Shown: positions 45,255 to 54,599 of the stretch, piece by piece
Position numbering within the stretch: the first letter of the stretch is position 1
How the letters are laid out: each line of letters opens with the position of its first letter
Source of the DNA: Aquirufa aurantiipilula
Lineage (GTDB): Bacteria > Bacteroidota > Bacteroidia > Cytophagales > Spirosomataceae
NCBI RefSeq assembly: GCF_019923745.1
Contig: NZ_JAANOG010000003.1
Coordinates: 186,001-250,000 of the forward strand
Direction of reading: 5' to 3'
Length of the DNA stretch: 64,000 bases
Position numbers and translations under genes: made by a program
Notes under the pieces: model-generated
Told to the model about the DNA's origin: nothing
Database searches by the model: none
Seen by the model: only the letters and a program-made list of their open reading frames with translations

Positions 45255-46250
45255 CTAAGGTAGATGTACGATTTCTTTCAAAAATTGGATACTTGCTTTC
45301 AAAGGCAAATCGGTTCTCTTGGCCAAAATATCCGACGTAATGACATGATTTTCAGCTAAAGGGAAAGCCATTTCCTTTTTCTGTGCGGGATTCGTGCCAA
45401 GGTAAGGAAACATATGGCGCATAGCTTTTACGGAGACAACGGGGTCTTGGTGTGCATCATCTTTGTAATAATAACCCATGAATACTGGGCATTTTACTTG
45501 CTCAAAAACCTCGTCGGTCATTTGATTGGTTAAAAAATTCTGCAATTCTACTGCCCCTTCTAAACGGTAGTGCAAATTCCAATATTGGTCATGGGCTGGA
45601 TTTTGAGCAGGGATATCCCGGTAATCACTACCTACAACTTTTCTGGCTAATTGAAGACCCCAAGGATTATCCATCAAAACAGCCGCTGGATCGGCAATGG
45701 CTATACAAGGACTAAACAACAATAATGCTTTGATTTCAGGGTGACGGGAAGCCAAAGATAAGGACAAGGCTCCTCCAAATGAGGTGGCTAACACGATAAC
45801 GTTTTCCCCCATTTTTTTGGCTAGGGCTAATTGATTCTCCACACTCTCATAATAATCGTCGGCCGTAACATGCTGCAATACACTATCCGAAGTAACAAAA
45901 CCATGTCCAGCTACGCGGGTCAGAAGTAAATTGGCACCAAATGCTTTCGCTATTTGACGGTGTACTGGATTTCCTTCCATCTGGGAAGCAGAAAAACCAT
46001 GCACATACATGAAAACCCATTTTGTTTTTTGGGGATTCAAAGAATCTGCCCAGACAATTTTGGCTTCATTATTCGCTTTAATTTGTGGGTAGGCCCCTTC
46101 TTTATCTTGTAAATACTGAGCTATTGCAGGCAGTGAATCAGGAATATTTTTCCAAGTAACACCTCGGTTTAATTGAGGAGTTTGCGGGCTTGGTCCCAAA
46201 GTAAAAAATAAGATGAGCCCAAGGATTATGGGTATAAATACTTTTTTCAT
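45255..46250 (-). CDS. Membrane-anchored alpha/beta hydrolase
   Basis: A 331-residue protein with a hydrophobic N-terminal anchor (VFIPIILGLILFFTLG). The alpha/beta-hydrolase core has the oxyanion region in MYVHGFSASQ, the nucleophile Ser157 in LATSFGGALSLSLAS, an acidic residue in GYYYKDDAHQDPVV, and His in LAENHVIT. It resembles carboxylesterases and lipases; the substrate is unknown. It is the second gene of the operon, 4 bp after the Fe-S membrane protein. Confidence 0.8.
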   Translation of the reverse strand: MKKVFIPIILGLILFFTLGPSPQTPQLNRGVTWKNIPDSLPAIAQYLQDKEGAYPQIKANNEAKIVWADSLNPQKTKWVFMYVHGFSASQMEGNPVHRQIAKAFGANLLLTRVAGHGFVTSDSVLQHVTADDYYESVENQLALAKKMGENVIVLATSFGGALSLSLASRHPEIKALLLFSPCIAIADPAAVLMDNPWGLQLARKVVGSDYRDIPAQNPAHDQYWNLHYRLEGAVELQNFLTNQMTDEVFEQVKCPVFMGYYYKDDAHQDPVVSVKAMRHMFPYLGTNPAQKKEMAFPLAENHVITSDILAKRTDLPLKASIQFLKEIVHLP

Positions 46251-46254
46251 ATGC

Positions 46255-47577
46255 TTATGATTTAGCCCAATTTAAACGATCCGATGGATTAAATTTCCAG
46301 GGGGCTTGATTTGTTTCAATGTTTGAAAACATACTATTCCATGCAGCAGGGGCATCCGATTGCTCCATGATTTGATAGCGGCGTAATGCCAAAATGATAT
46401 TTAGGGGGGATAACTCCATGGGACAAGCTTCAACGCATGCCTGACAGGTTGTACAGGCTCTCAATTCTTCCGCAGAAATATAATCGCCTAATAATGATTT
46501 CCCATCTTCTTGCCATTGGCCTTTATTCTTAACCAAACCTTGCCCAACTTCTTCCAAACGGTCACGAGTATCCATCATAATCTTTCGAGGAGATAGTGCT
46601 CGACCTGTTTGATTGGCAGGACACTGTTCTGTACAGCGGCCACATTCGGTACAAGAATAGGCATCTAGGGCATTTTTCCAGGTTAAGTCCATCACATCTT
46701 TTGCTCCAAAACGTAATTGTTCAGGGGTAGTGGCATTGGCTTCAACGGGTTGACCTAACATCAATTTTACTTCATGGGTGACGGATGGCATATTGCCCAT
46801 TTTACTTGAAGGTTCAAGACTAGAAAAGTAAGCTGCAGGAAATGCAAAGAAAATATGTAGGTGCTTGGAATATGTGACATAAAGGGCAAATCCCAATATT
46901 CCGATGATGTGAAACCACCAAGCTACCCTTTCCAGTGTCAATAATACAGGTGTGGAAAGCTGGGTTAAAAAGGGCATTACATGCTGCGAAACTAAAAATG
47001 AACCAACAGGCTCAAAATGAGCTACTTGCCTCTCTTGCAGAATGGCATCACTTGCATTCATGGTCCATAGAGCTAACATGAGGATACATTCAATCGCCAA
47101 AATGGTGTAAGCATCTTGAATCGGGAAACCTTTCAATTCCCGATGAGAATCGGATCGTAGTCGCTGTACATGAATCACCCCTCTTCTTAAAAAAAATACA
47201 ATACAGGCCAAAAAGACTCCCAGAGATAGTAGTTCAAAAAAGTTGAGCAAAAAGGGATAAAGCTCTCCCAAGAATGGGGCAAAAACACGATGAGTACCTA
47301 AAATCCCATCAATGACAATTTCCAAAATCTCAACATTGATTAATACGAATCCTATGTAAATCAAAAAGTGAAAAATGCCGACCAAGGGTTTATGGAACAT
47401 TTTTTTCTGGCCAAATGCCAAAAGAATGACCCTTTTCCAACGTTCACTAGGGTGATCATTCAGTTCCATGGGTTTGGATAATCGAATGCTAGCTAGTATA
47501 AGTTTAAATCGTTGCGTTACCAAATAGCCCAACCCGACTAGTACTAAAATAAAAAGTACTTGGAGAAAAATATGCAT
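46255..47577 (-). CDS. Membrane (Fe-S) protein, NarI-like/HdrC-like
   Basis: A 440-residue integral protein. The N-terminal half has five or six membrane helices of the respiratory cytochrome b (NarI/DsrM-like) type; the C-terminal half has two 4Fe-4S motifs, CTECGRCTEQCP and CTTCQACVEACP. It probably exchanges electrons with the quinone pool and with the CCG protein encoded in the same operon. The frame is open to 47622, but the ATG at 47577 starts at the first membrane helix, and the longer start would lie inside a palindrome at 47612-47644. Confidence 0.85.
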   Translation of the reverse strand: MHIFLQVLFILVLVGLGYLVTQRFKLILASIRLSKPMELNDHPSERWKRVILLAFGQKKMFHKPLVGIFHFLIYIGFVLINVEILEIVIDGILGTHRVFAPFLGELYPFLLNFFELLSLGVFLACIVFFLRRGVIHVQRLRSDSHRELKGFPIQDAYTILAIECILMLALWTMNASDAILQERQVAHFEPVGSFLVSQHVMPFLTQLSTPVLLTLERVAWWFHIIGILGFALYVTYSKHLHIFFAFPAAYFSSLEPSSKMGNMPSVTHEVKLMLGQPVEANATTPEQLRFGAKDVMDLTWKNALDAYSCTECGRCTEQCPANQTGRALSPRKIMMDTRDRLEEVGQGLVKNKGQWQEDGKSLLGDYISAEELRACTTCQACVEACPMELSPLNIILALRRYQIMEQSDAPAAWNSMFSNIETNQAPWKFNPSDRLNWAKS

Positions 47578-47611
47578 GATTGATGAGTGTTTTGCTGAAT
47601 CTTTTTCCCTT

Positions 47612-47644
47612 AACGCTGTCAAGGTTTAAAACCTTGACAGCGTT
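47612..47644. repeat. Left REP-like palindrome of the RAYT module
   Basis: A 33-bp inverted repeat: arms AACGCTGTCAAGGTT and AACCTTGACAGCGTT (15 nt each, perfect) around TAA. The same arms recur at 48424-48456. It lies 136 bp upstream of the transposase ATG. Confidence 0.9.
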
Positions 47645-47779
47645 GTTGAAATGCCAATAAAGCTAACTTTTTTTAATCAAACTTTTCATCACATTTCTGA
47701 TATTTTTTACCAATTATTTAAGATTCAGTTTTTAACAAAATCAGGAGATTTGTTCCATACATTCTAATAATCACTAATC

Positions 47780-48400
47780 ATGAAAAAAAATACAGAAGCA
47801 ATGGTTCCGGATCAGTTGTACCATGTCTTTAACCGTGGAATAAACCGAACTAAAATTTTTAAAGAATATAGGAACTACCGGTTTTTCCTTAGAAAATATC
47901 AAAAATATATCTGCCCAATTGCTTATACTTATGCTTATTGTCTAATTGGAAACCACTTCCATTTTCTTCTTAGAATTAAACCTGCTCAAGAAATTTTTGA
48001 ATTCAAAAAAATAAAAACAGAACAGAGAGAACATATTGACCTTTCCAAATTAATTGCAAGGCAATTTGGAACATTGTTTAATTGTTATGCGCAGGCATTT
48101 AATAAGACGAATGACCGAACAGGTGGGCTATTTGAAAACCCGTTTCGAAGGATAAAGGTGGAAGATGAAATCTATTTCACTCAGCTTATCAAATATTTGC
48201 ACTTTAACCCCGAAAATCATGGTATTGTTTCTGATTTCAGGCAATACAAAAATTCCTCTTATCATGACATTTCAACCATGAAAAAGAGCTTTGTAGATAA
48301 AAAATCAGTTTTGGAATATTTTGGAGGAATCGAAGAATTCAAACATTTTCATACTTCCAGAGTGGATGAAAAACACATTATCAATTTATTGTTAGAATAA
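47780..48400 (+). CDS. REP-associated tyrosine transposase (RAYT, IS200-like Y1 transposase)
   Basis: A 206-residue single-domain HUH endonuclease. The start DQLYHVFNRGINRTKIF, the metal-binding His59-Phe60-His61 (LIGNHFHFLLRI) and the helix with the presumed catalytic Tyr139 (LIKYLHFNPENHGIV), followed by NSSYHD, match the RAYT family. In characterised members the enzyme cleaves single-stranded REP hairpins. Two 33-bp palindromes with identical arms flank the gene. No tnpB and no target duplication are visible. The coding DNA and the 135 bp before it look more AT-rich than the neighbours. Confidence 0.9.
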   Translation: MKKNTEAMVPDQLYHVFNRGINRTKIFKEYRNYRFFLRKYQKYICPIAYTYAYCLIGNHFHFLLRIKPAQEIFEFKKIKTEQREHIDLSKLIARQFGTLFNCYAQAFNKTNDRTGGLFENPFRRIKVEDEIYFTQLIKYLHFNPENHGIVSDFRQYKNSSYHDISTMKKSFVDKKSVLEYFGGIEEFKHFHTSRVDEKHIINLLLE

Positions 48401-48423
48401 ATTGAAATTCCATTCGTTTTCGC

Positions 48424-48456
48424 AACGCTGTCAAGGTTTCGAACCTTGACAGCGTT
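48424..48456. repeat. Right REP-like palindrome of the RAYT module
   Basis: The same 15-nt arms as at 47612-47644, with TCG as the central triplet in place of TAA. It begins 24 bp after the transposase stop and ends 9 bp before the uvrA stop codon. The outer flanks also look alike in inverted order: TTTTTCCC before the left copy, GGAAAAA after the right copy. Confidence 0.9.
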
Positions 48457-48465
48457 AGGAAAAAT

Positions 48466-51303
48466 CTAAGCCATATTCAACTCCTTCAATAAAAATCTTC
48501 CCGTATGACTTTGCTTCACTCGGGCTACTTCTTCAGGAGTTCCTTCGGCTATTATTTGCCCACCAGCAAGTCCGCCTTCTGGACCTAAATCTATCACATG
48601 GTCAGATACCTTAATGACATCTAAATTATGTTCAATAATCAACACCGTATTGCCGCGATCCACCAATTTTTGGAGCACTTCCAATAATAATTTTACATCT
48701 TGAAAATGTAAACCTGTAGTTGGCTCATCCAGCACATACAAGGTCTTTCCTGTATCTTTTTTAGACAATTCCTCCGCCAATTTCACCCGCTGTGCCTCAC
48801 CTCCAGATAAGGTTGTGGCATGTTGTCCTAAAGTAATATACCCTAAGCCTACCTCCAATAAGGTTTTTACTTTACGGTAAATCTTGGGTTGATGTTCAAA
48901 AAACTCCAATGCTTGCTCCACTGTCATATCCAATACATCGGATATTGACTTGCCTTTAAAGCGAACTTCTAAGGTCTCCCGATTAAATCGTTTGCCTTTG
49001 CATGATTCACATTCAACCAAGACATCCGGCAAAAATTCCATCTCGATTTTCTTCCTACCTGCTCCTTCACAGCTTTCACATCGTCCCCCTTTCACATTGA
49101 AACTAAATCTTCCTGCTTTATAACCTCGAATTTTAGATTCAGGCAACTCACAATACAAGGTTCGAATATCACTATACATATTGGTATAGGTGGCAGGATT
49201 GGAACGAGGTGTCCTACCAATGGGCGATTGATCTACCTCAATCACTTTATCAATCAATTCTAAGCCCTCGATTCCTTTGAAATCTTTAGGATCTCTTTTG
49301 GTTCTGTCGAAATGTTGTTTCAACTTTAGTACAAGCGTATCATGTATCAAAGTTGATTTACCAGAACCTGAAACGCCAGTGACCGAAATCATTTTTCCTA
49401 AAGGAATACTGACCGTCACATGCTTCAAATTATTTCCTGAAGCTCCTATTAATTTAATCTCTTTATCTGTTCCCTTTCTACGCTTTTTCGGTATTTCTAT
49501 GGCTAATTGTCCATTTAAATACTGTGCCGTAGGAGTTTGTAATTTCAAAAACTCAGCCGGTGTACCTTGTCCAACGATGTGACCTCCATGTCTTCCGGCA
49601 CCAGGACCTATGTCCAACAAATAGTCAGACTCCAACATCATGTCTTTATCATGTTCTACTACCAACACACTATTTCCCAAATCCCTCAAATCCTTTAAGG
49701 CATGAATTAATTTTTCATTATCGCGCTGATGTAATCCAATACTTGGCTCATCCATGATGTATAAAACTCCAACAAGTTGCGTTCCAATTTGCGTGGCCAA
49801 ACGAATACGTTGTGCTTCTCCACCTGATAAGCTCTTCATAGGCCGATCAAGGGTCAGGTAATTCAAACCAATTTGAGTCAAAAACCCAATTCGCTTCTGT
49901 ATCTCCTTCAATACTTCTACTCCAATCTGTTGTTGACGATCAGAAAGTCGTAAATACAATCCCTCAAACCAATTTTCCAAGGTCGAAATGTCCATTTGAG
50001 CCAATTCGCCAATATGTTTGTCATCAATTTTGAAACAAAGTGCTTCTTTTTTCAAACGATAACCCTGGCAATCTGGACAAGTCTTCACTTCCAAAAAATC
50101 CTTTAACCAATCTTGCGTTTTCTCTGATCCACTCTCTTGTTGCCTTTTCAAAAAATGGATTATCCCATCATACTTGGTCGTCCATTCCGTGCCCACATAT
50201 TTCTTAGATGGAACAGGTACAGGTTCATCCGTACCATAAAGCATCATTTCAACAGCTTTTCTGGGGAACTTAGCAATGGGTGTTGATAAACCAACTTGGT
50301 AAGGCTTCAATAATACTTCCAATTGCTTAAAAATCCATAAATCCCGGTATTCACCTATTGGAGCTATTGCTCCACGTATAATACTTAATTCAGGATCTGG
50401 AATTACGGATTCCTCCGTAATTTCTTCTACTTGACCTAAACCATTGCAGGTTGGACAAGCCCCATATGGACTATTGAATGAAAAAGTATTTGGGGCAGGT
50501 TCATCGTATGATAAACCCGTCTTGGGATCCATTAAAGTTTGAGAAAAATAATGAAGCTTTTCTTTTTCATCTAAAATGAATACCTGACCCTTGCCTACAT
50601 TCATGGCTGTTTGCAAACTTTGGGAAATCCGAAAACGGTCATCCTCTTTCACCACCAATCGATCCACCACAATCTCAATATCATGCACCTTGAATCGATC
50701 CACTTGCATTTTAGGCTCCAATTCCATAATCTCCCCATCCACCCGCACTTTGGTATATCCCCACTTGGCTATTTGTACAAATAACTCTCTGTAATGCCCT
50801 TTTCTCCCTTTTACTACAGGGGCCAATAACTGTACTTTGCTCCCTTGAAATTGCTGTAAAAGTGTATTGATAATTTGGTCAACCGACTGCTTGACCATTT
50901 TTTCCCCAGAAAGGTAACTATAGGCCTCAGAAGCGCGCGCAAATAGCAAGCGTAAAAAGTCATAAATCTCCGTGGTAGTACCTACGGTAGACCTTGGATT
51001 TTTAGAAGTCGTTTTTTGCTCTATCGAAATTACTGGAGAAAGACCTTCAATCTTGTCTACATCTGGACGCTCCATATTACCCAAAAAGCTTCTGGCATAA
51101 GCCGAAAAACTTTCCATATAACGCCTTTGGCCTTCGGCATAAATGGTATCAAAAGCTAAGCTTGACTTTCCGGAACCGGAGATACCGGTAATAACGACTA
51201 ATTGATTTCTAGGAATTTGAACGTCGATGTTCTTTAAATTATGCTCACGAGCACCTAAAACTTCAATGTGAGAAAACCCTGTTAAATCTTTAGGTGGCTG
51301 CAT
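48466..51303 (-). CDS. uvrA: Excinuclease ABC subunit A
   Basis: UvrA finds bulky DNA lesions and loads UvrB in nucleotide excision repair. The 945-residue protein has two ABC ATPase modules: Walker A GISGSGKSSLAFDTIYAEGQ near residue 38 and GVSGSGKSTLIHDTL near 640, with signatures SLSGGEAQRIRLAT and TLSGGEAQRVKLAEE. Zinc-binding motifs CPTCNGLGQ, CPDCQGYR and CESCEGAG-X20-CESCKG are intact. The gene stands alone between the TonB receptor and the RAYT module. Confidence 0.97.
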   Translation of the reverse strand: MQPPKDLTGFSHIEVLGAREHNLKNIDVQIPRNQLVVITGISGSGKSSLAFDTIYAEGQRRYMESFSAYARSFLGNMERPDVDKIEGLSPVISIEQKTTSKNPRSTVGTTTEIYDFLRLLFARASEAYSYLSGEKMVKQSVDQIINTLLQQFQGSKVQLLAPVVKGRKGHYRELFVQIAKWGYTKVRVDGEIMELEPKMQVDRFKVHDIEIVVDRLVVKEDDRFRISQSLQTAMNVGKGQVFILDEKEKLHYFSQTLMDPKTGLSYDEPAPNTFSFNSPYGACPTCNGLGQVEEITEESVIPDPELSIIRGAIAPIGEYRDLWIFKQLEVLLKPYQVGLSTPIAKFPRKAVEMMLYGTDEPVPVPSKKYVGTEWTTKYDGIIHFLKRQQESGSEKTQDWLKDFLEVKTCPDCQGYRLKKEALCFKIDDKHIGELAQMDISTLENWFEGLYLRLSDRQQQIGVEVLKEIQKRIGFLTQIGLNYLTLDRPMKSLSGGEAQRIRLATQIGTQLVGVLYIMDEPSIGLHQRDNEKLIHALKDLRDLGNSVLVVEHDKDMMLESDYLLDIGPGAGRHGGHIVGQGTPAEFLKLQTPTAQYLNGQLAIEIPKKRRKGTDKEIKLIGASGNNLKHVTVSIPLGKMISVTGVSGSGKSTLIHDTLVLKLKQHFDRTKRDPKDFKGIEGLELIDKVIEVDQSPIGRTPRSNPATYTNMYSDIRTLYCELPESKIRGYKAGRFSFNVKGGRCESCEGAGRKKIEMEFLPDVLVECESCKGKRFNRETLEVRFKGKSISDVLDMTVEQALEFFEHQPKIYRKVKTLLEVGLGYITLGQHATTLSGGEAQRVKLAEELSKKDTGKTLYVLDEPTTGLHFQDVKLLLEVLQKLVDRGNTVLIIEHNLDVIKVSDHVIDLGPEGGLAGGQIIAEGTPEEVARVKQSHTGRFLLKELNMA

Positions 51304-51324
51304 ATTTTGCTACAAATCAATCCA

Positions 51325-51332
51325 CAAAGGTA
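51325..51332 (-). promoter_or_regulatory. Promoter -7 element candidate for uvrA
   Basis: The minus strand reads TACCTTTG, a TAnnTTTG match 21 bp before the uvrA ATG. Its -33 region falls within the terminator of the upstream TonB gene. Confidence 0.5.
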
Positions 51333-51363
51333 CAAAAAAAAGGCTGCCCGGATAGGACAGCCT
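51333..51363 (-). terminator. Intrinsic terminator of the TonB receptor gene
   Basis: On the minus strand AGGCTGTCC pairs with GGGCAGCCT (one G-U pair, 5-base loop) and runs into eight or more T residues, 18 bp after the receptor stop at 51382. Confidence 0.88.
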
Positions 51364-51381
51364 CAATAAAAATTTGAGTGA

Positions 51382-54261
51382 TTATTTATTCAATAACTCG
51401 TCAAATGTGATGCTCACATAATAGATGCTACCCACTGTTGGATTTCCCCAACCTGTAGTATAAGCTGTACCTAATAGATTTGAAGCTCCTAATTTAACAA
51501 TGGATTTAATGCTAGATAACTTCTTGCTAATTTGTGCATCTAAAGTACTGAATGAAGGGATAACACTTTGCTGAGTTTGGTTTAAGATTTGGTTAACAAA
51601 GCTTGATTGCCAAACATATTCATCTTGGTATCTCCAAACCGTGCTGAAGCCCCATCCTGAACCACCAATGTTGCGGTTTCCTAAAGTAATGTTGGTACGA
51701 TAAGCCGGTGTATTAAATGCCAATTGATAATTACTTAATCCACCATTATCATTAACTGCATTATAAGAAACGTTACCTCCTAATGTCCAGTTAGATGGAA
51801 GACGGTAGTCTAAACTTAAACCCCAACCACTCGTTTTAACTAGGTTGTCTACGTTGGATGGGAAAGAAAACACTTTATTACCAACTACTGTTTTATCATT
51901 GTGTTGTTGAGGAGTTTGAACTACAACTTGACCAGCTGAGAAATTGGTAAAGGTACTTTGGTAGTAATAGAAATCAGCTAATAAATTGTTCCCTAAATTT
52001 CCTTTATATCCTACTTCAAACGTACGAACTTGCTCTGGTTTCCAAGCTTTAGCCGTATATACTTCTGGTTTTCCGGCTAATACAGATTGAAGTGTTAATG
52101 AATTACCAGACAATTTATAACGATCTTGTACTACTGGCAAACCTCCTAATAATCTTGCCGAAGGAGTATTTAAATCAATGTATTGATCCTGTGTGGTTGG
52201 AATACGGAAACCTGTTTGATATGATGCTCTGAAGTTCGATTGTCCAACAGTATAAACACCCGATAATCTTGGGCTATACTGACCTTCAAAGTTTTCATTT
52301 TTATCATAACGCATCGATCCAGTTAACTTGAACTTATCCTGGAACATTTTCTTAGCCAATTGCAAATACCCGCCGTATTCGTTAATAGAAAACTCTTGTC
52401 CATTATCTTGACGAGCGAATAAAGATCCTTCTGAATTCAAAGCATAAACACGGTAGTTAGCACCAACCAACATTTCAAATTTATCGTTCAACATCTCACT
52501 GAAGTTGTACATACCTTCATAGTGATACAAAGCCGATTTGTCTAAGAAACGAGCTCCTTGAGGAAGTGGCTTGCCTTTAATAGCCTCCACTGCGGTGGTA
52601 AATGCCGCTGTGCCTGGGATCAAACGACCTGCATCTGCTGCAGCACGTGCATTGTTATGATAGGTATTGAAAGCTGCTTGTGTAGTCGCAATCGCATTTC
52701 CAACGGCTAAGGTTGGATTACCTGTTTGTGCTAAAGTCGTTCCTAGAACAGTTCCAAAGTTCGTCAATGCTTGTGTAGCAAATGCGCCAAAATACTGTGG
52801 ATACCAAGTAGTACTTGGTTTGGCTGCTTCATTAACAATTTGGCCTAAAGTTCCTGTGGCATAAGCATCGCCAGAATTTTCTTGTGTAGTATAAGCACGT
52901 AAGAAGAAATTAGAGCCTTTTAATTCTGCTTTGTATTGACCCATGCTAAAGTTTTTGATCGAGTAACGATCTGCCCCGGTATACACGGTAGTACCTTGAC
53001 CATAAGATCCTTGCAAGATCAACTCCACTTTATCATTAAAACGATAATGCAAAGCTGCATTAAATTTCATGTTACGGTTTGCATAAGAAGCTAAATCACG
53101 CTCAGCATAACCTTCACGTGAAATATTTACATTAGGAACAATGTATCCCAAAATGGCTGTTGGAGATAATAAACCTCCAGTAGCTCTTGAAATTTGGTTG
53201 ATACCTGCTGTTAATGGATTCGTAGGATCTCCTAATACGGGAGTTAATGAACTTAACATATTGACATTCGTCTCGTCTCCGTAAATATTCACACCATTGT
53301 AGGCTAAGTTCGTAGAACGACCACCTAAACCTAAAGTTCTACCGTTCAATAAACTCTGATCACGGTAATCTGATGCTTGCCAATCTTCGGCACTTAATGT
53401 ATTAAAATTCAATTTGAAGGCAACCTTGTTGTTGAAAGCTTTTGCATAACGAATAGAAATATCACTGTAAGGTGTGTTTTGAACCGTACGGTTAGGAGCA
53501 TCCATAAATCCTCCTTTGATTTGCGCACTTAAACCTTGGTATAAAAATGGACTCTTAGAGTTCATTAACACGATACCGTTCATGGCATTTGGACCATATA
53601 AAGCAGAAGATGCTCCTGGCAAAACTTCCACATTCTCTAAATCTAATTCTGAAATTCCGACAATATTACCAACGGAGAAGTTCAAACCTGGTGCTTGGTT
53701 ATCCATACCGTCAATCATTTGAACCACACGAACGTTTCCGTTACTACCAAAACCTCTCATGTTAATGGATGAAAAAGAAACCGATTGAGTAACCATTTCC
53801 ACACCTTTTAAATTACGAAGAGCGTCATAAAAGGAAGCAGAAGGTGTTTCTCTGATGCTTCTAATATCCATTTTCTCCACTGATACAGGGGATTTCATCA
53901 CACTTTCTTCCACTCTACTGGCAGAAACGACTACATCTTGACCTAGTACGGATTGTTCTTTTAAATTGATTTTTAAATCTGTTTTATTTCCAGAAATAGC
54001 AATTTCTTGTCTTTCATATCCGACCATAGAAACTACAATAGTGAATGGAACGGGAGTGGAAGTACTCAATGAGAAACTTCCTTTAGCGTCTGTAATTGTT
54101 CCGATTACTTTCCCTTTAACGGCGATACTAACACCGATTAAAGCTTCTTTGGAAGCTGCATCTGAAACTTGACCTCCTACTTTCGTTTGAGCAAGCACAG
54201 AAAAACTCATCAAAAACAGAACTAAAATAGCGGGTAGGAATTTGGTAGATAGTCTTTTCAT
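51382..54261 (-). CDS. TonB-dependent outer-membrane receptor with carboxypeptidase-regulatory domain
   Basis: An outer-membrane transporter of about 959 residues from the ATG at 54261 (MKRLSTKFLPAILVLFLMSF, signal peptide ending VLAQ); an ATG 21 bp upstream is also in frame. Domain order: carboxypeptidase-regulatory-like beta domain (VGGQVSDAASKEALIGVSIA), plug (VVVSASRVEESVMKSPVSVE, then LENVEVLPGASSALYGPNAM) and a 22-strand barrel ending VSITFDELLNK. No SusD-like partner follows, so a siderophore, vitamin or peptide substrate is as likely as a glycan. It has its own promoter candidate and terminator. Confidence 0.92.
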   Translation of the reverse strand: MKRLSTKFLPAILVLFLMSFSVLAQTKVGGQVSDAASKEALIGVSIAVKGKVIGTITDAKGSFSLSTSTPVPFTIVVSMVGYERQEIAISGNKTDLKINLKEQSVLGQDVVVSASRVEESVMKSPVSVEKMDIRSIRETPSASFYDALRNLKGVEMVTQSVSFSSINMRGFGSNGNVRVVQMIDGMDNQAPGLNFSVGNIVGISELDLENVEVLPGASSALYGPNAMNGIVLMNSKSPFLYQGLSAQIKGGFMDAPNRTVQNTPYSDISIRYAKAFNNKVAFKLNFNTLSAEDWQASDYRDQSLLNGRTLGLGGRSTNLAYNGVNIYGDETNVNMLSSLTPVLGDPTNPLTAGINQISRATGGLLSPTAILGYIVPNVNISREGYAERDLASYANRNMKFNAALHYRFNDKVELILQGSYGQGTTVYTGADRYSIKNFSMGQYKAELKGSNFFLRAYTTQENSGDAYATGTLGQIVNEAAKPSTTWYPQYFGAFATQALTNFGTVLGTTLAQTGNPTLAVGNAIATTQAAFNTYHNNARAAADAGRLIPGTAAFTTAVEAIKGKPLPQGARFLDKSALYHYEGMYNFSEMLNDKFEMLVGANYRVYALNSEGSLFARQDNGQEFSINEYGGYLQLAKKMFQDKFKLTGSMRYDKNENFEGQYSPRLSGVYTVGQSNFRASYQTGFRIPTTQDQYIDLNTPSARLLGGLPVVQDRYKLSGNSLTLQSVLAGKPEVYTAKAWKPEQVRTFEVGYKGNLGNNLLADFYYYQSTFTNFSAGQVVVQTPQQHNDKTVVGNKVFSFPSNVDNLVKTSGWGLSLDYRLPSNWTLGGNVSYNAVNDNGGLSNYQLAFNTPAYRTNITLGNRNIGGSGWGFSTVWRYQDEYVWQSSFVNQILNQTQQSVIPSFSTLDAQISKKLSSIKSIVKLGASNLLGTAYTTGWGNPTVGSIYYVSITFDELLNK

Positions 54262-54307
54262 GTTGATAAATTTAGATAACATTGTAGATATGGCACGAGA
54301 CCATAAA

Positions 54308-54315
54308 CAAATCTA
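54308..54315 (-). promoter_or_regulatory. Promoter -7 element candidate for the TonB receptor gene
   Basis: The minus strand reads TAGATTTG, 46 bp upstream of the ATG at 54261. A TGTG about 18 bp further upstream could be a weak -33 box. Confidence 0.5.
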
Positions 54316-54599
54316 AGGAAGAAAATAGAATTGCACACTCATTTTATTAAAAAATTACTAGTTTTTCAATAAATACTTAAATATTGGCCTTTCCCTAGGA
54401 TTCCTTGAAAATAGGCCATTTCAAAAGAACTTTAAATCCATTGAAATTCTTGTTAGCTTTGAATTGAAATTCCAAGTTTCTAAGATATATTCCTTCATTT
54501 ATTTTGGAATGAGCATGATGCTTTATGGAACATTCTGATTAGTCAAGGACAAGAATTCTACTAAGCATTCGTTCAAATGAATTGAACGCATAATAACGT
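54316..54599. other. Intergenic region between the TonB receptor and manC
   Basis: The 338 bp between the two divergent genes hold no open frame that looks coding. I see the two promoter candidates, and an inverted repeat CGTTCAA and TTGAACG (54570-54588, 5-base loop) that ends 12 bp before the manC ATG. A wide-looped TGGCCT/AGGCCA pair at 54385-54418 is probably chance. Confidence 0.5.
54431..54461 (+). promoter_or_regulatory. Promoter candidate for manC
   Basis: TTTA (54431-54434), 19 bp, then TAGCTTTG (54454-54461), close to TTTG-N19-TAnnTTTG. It predicts a leader of about 130 nt before the ATG at 54600. Confidence 0.5.

Noticed and set aside
47612-48456. Complete insertion sequence of the IS200/IS605 type
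   Set aside because: No tnpB, no subterminal IS200 hairpins of the usual type and no clear cleavage sites; the HUH protein and flanking palindromes fit a RAYT better.
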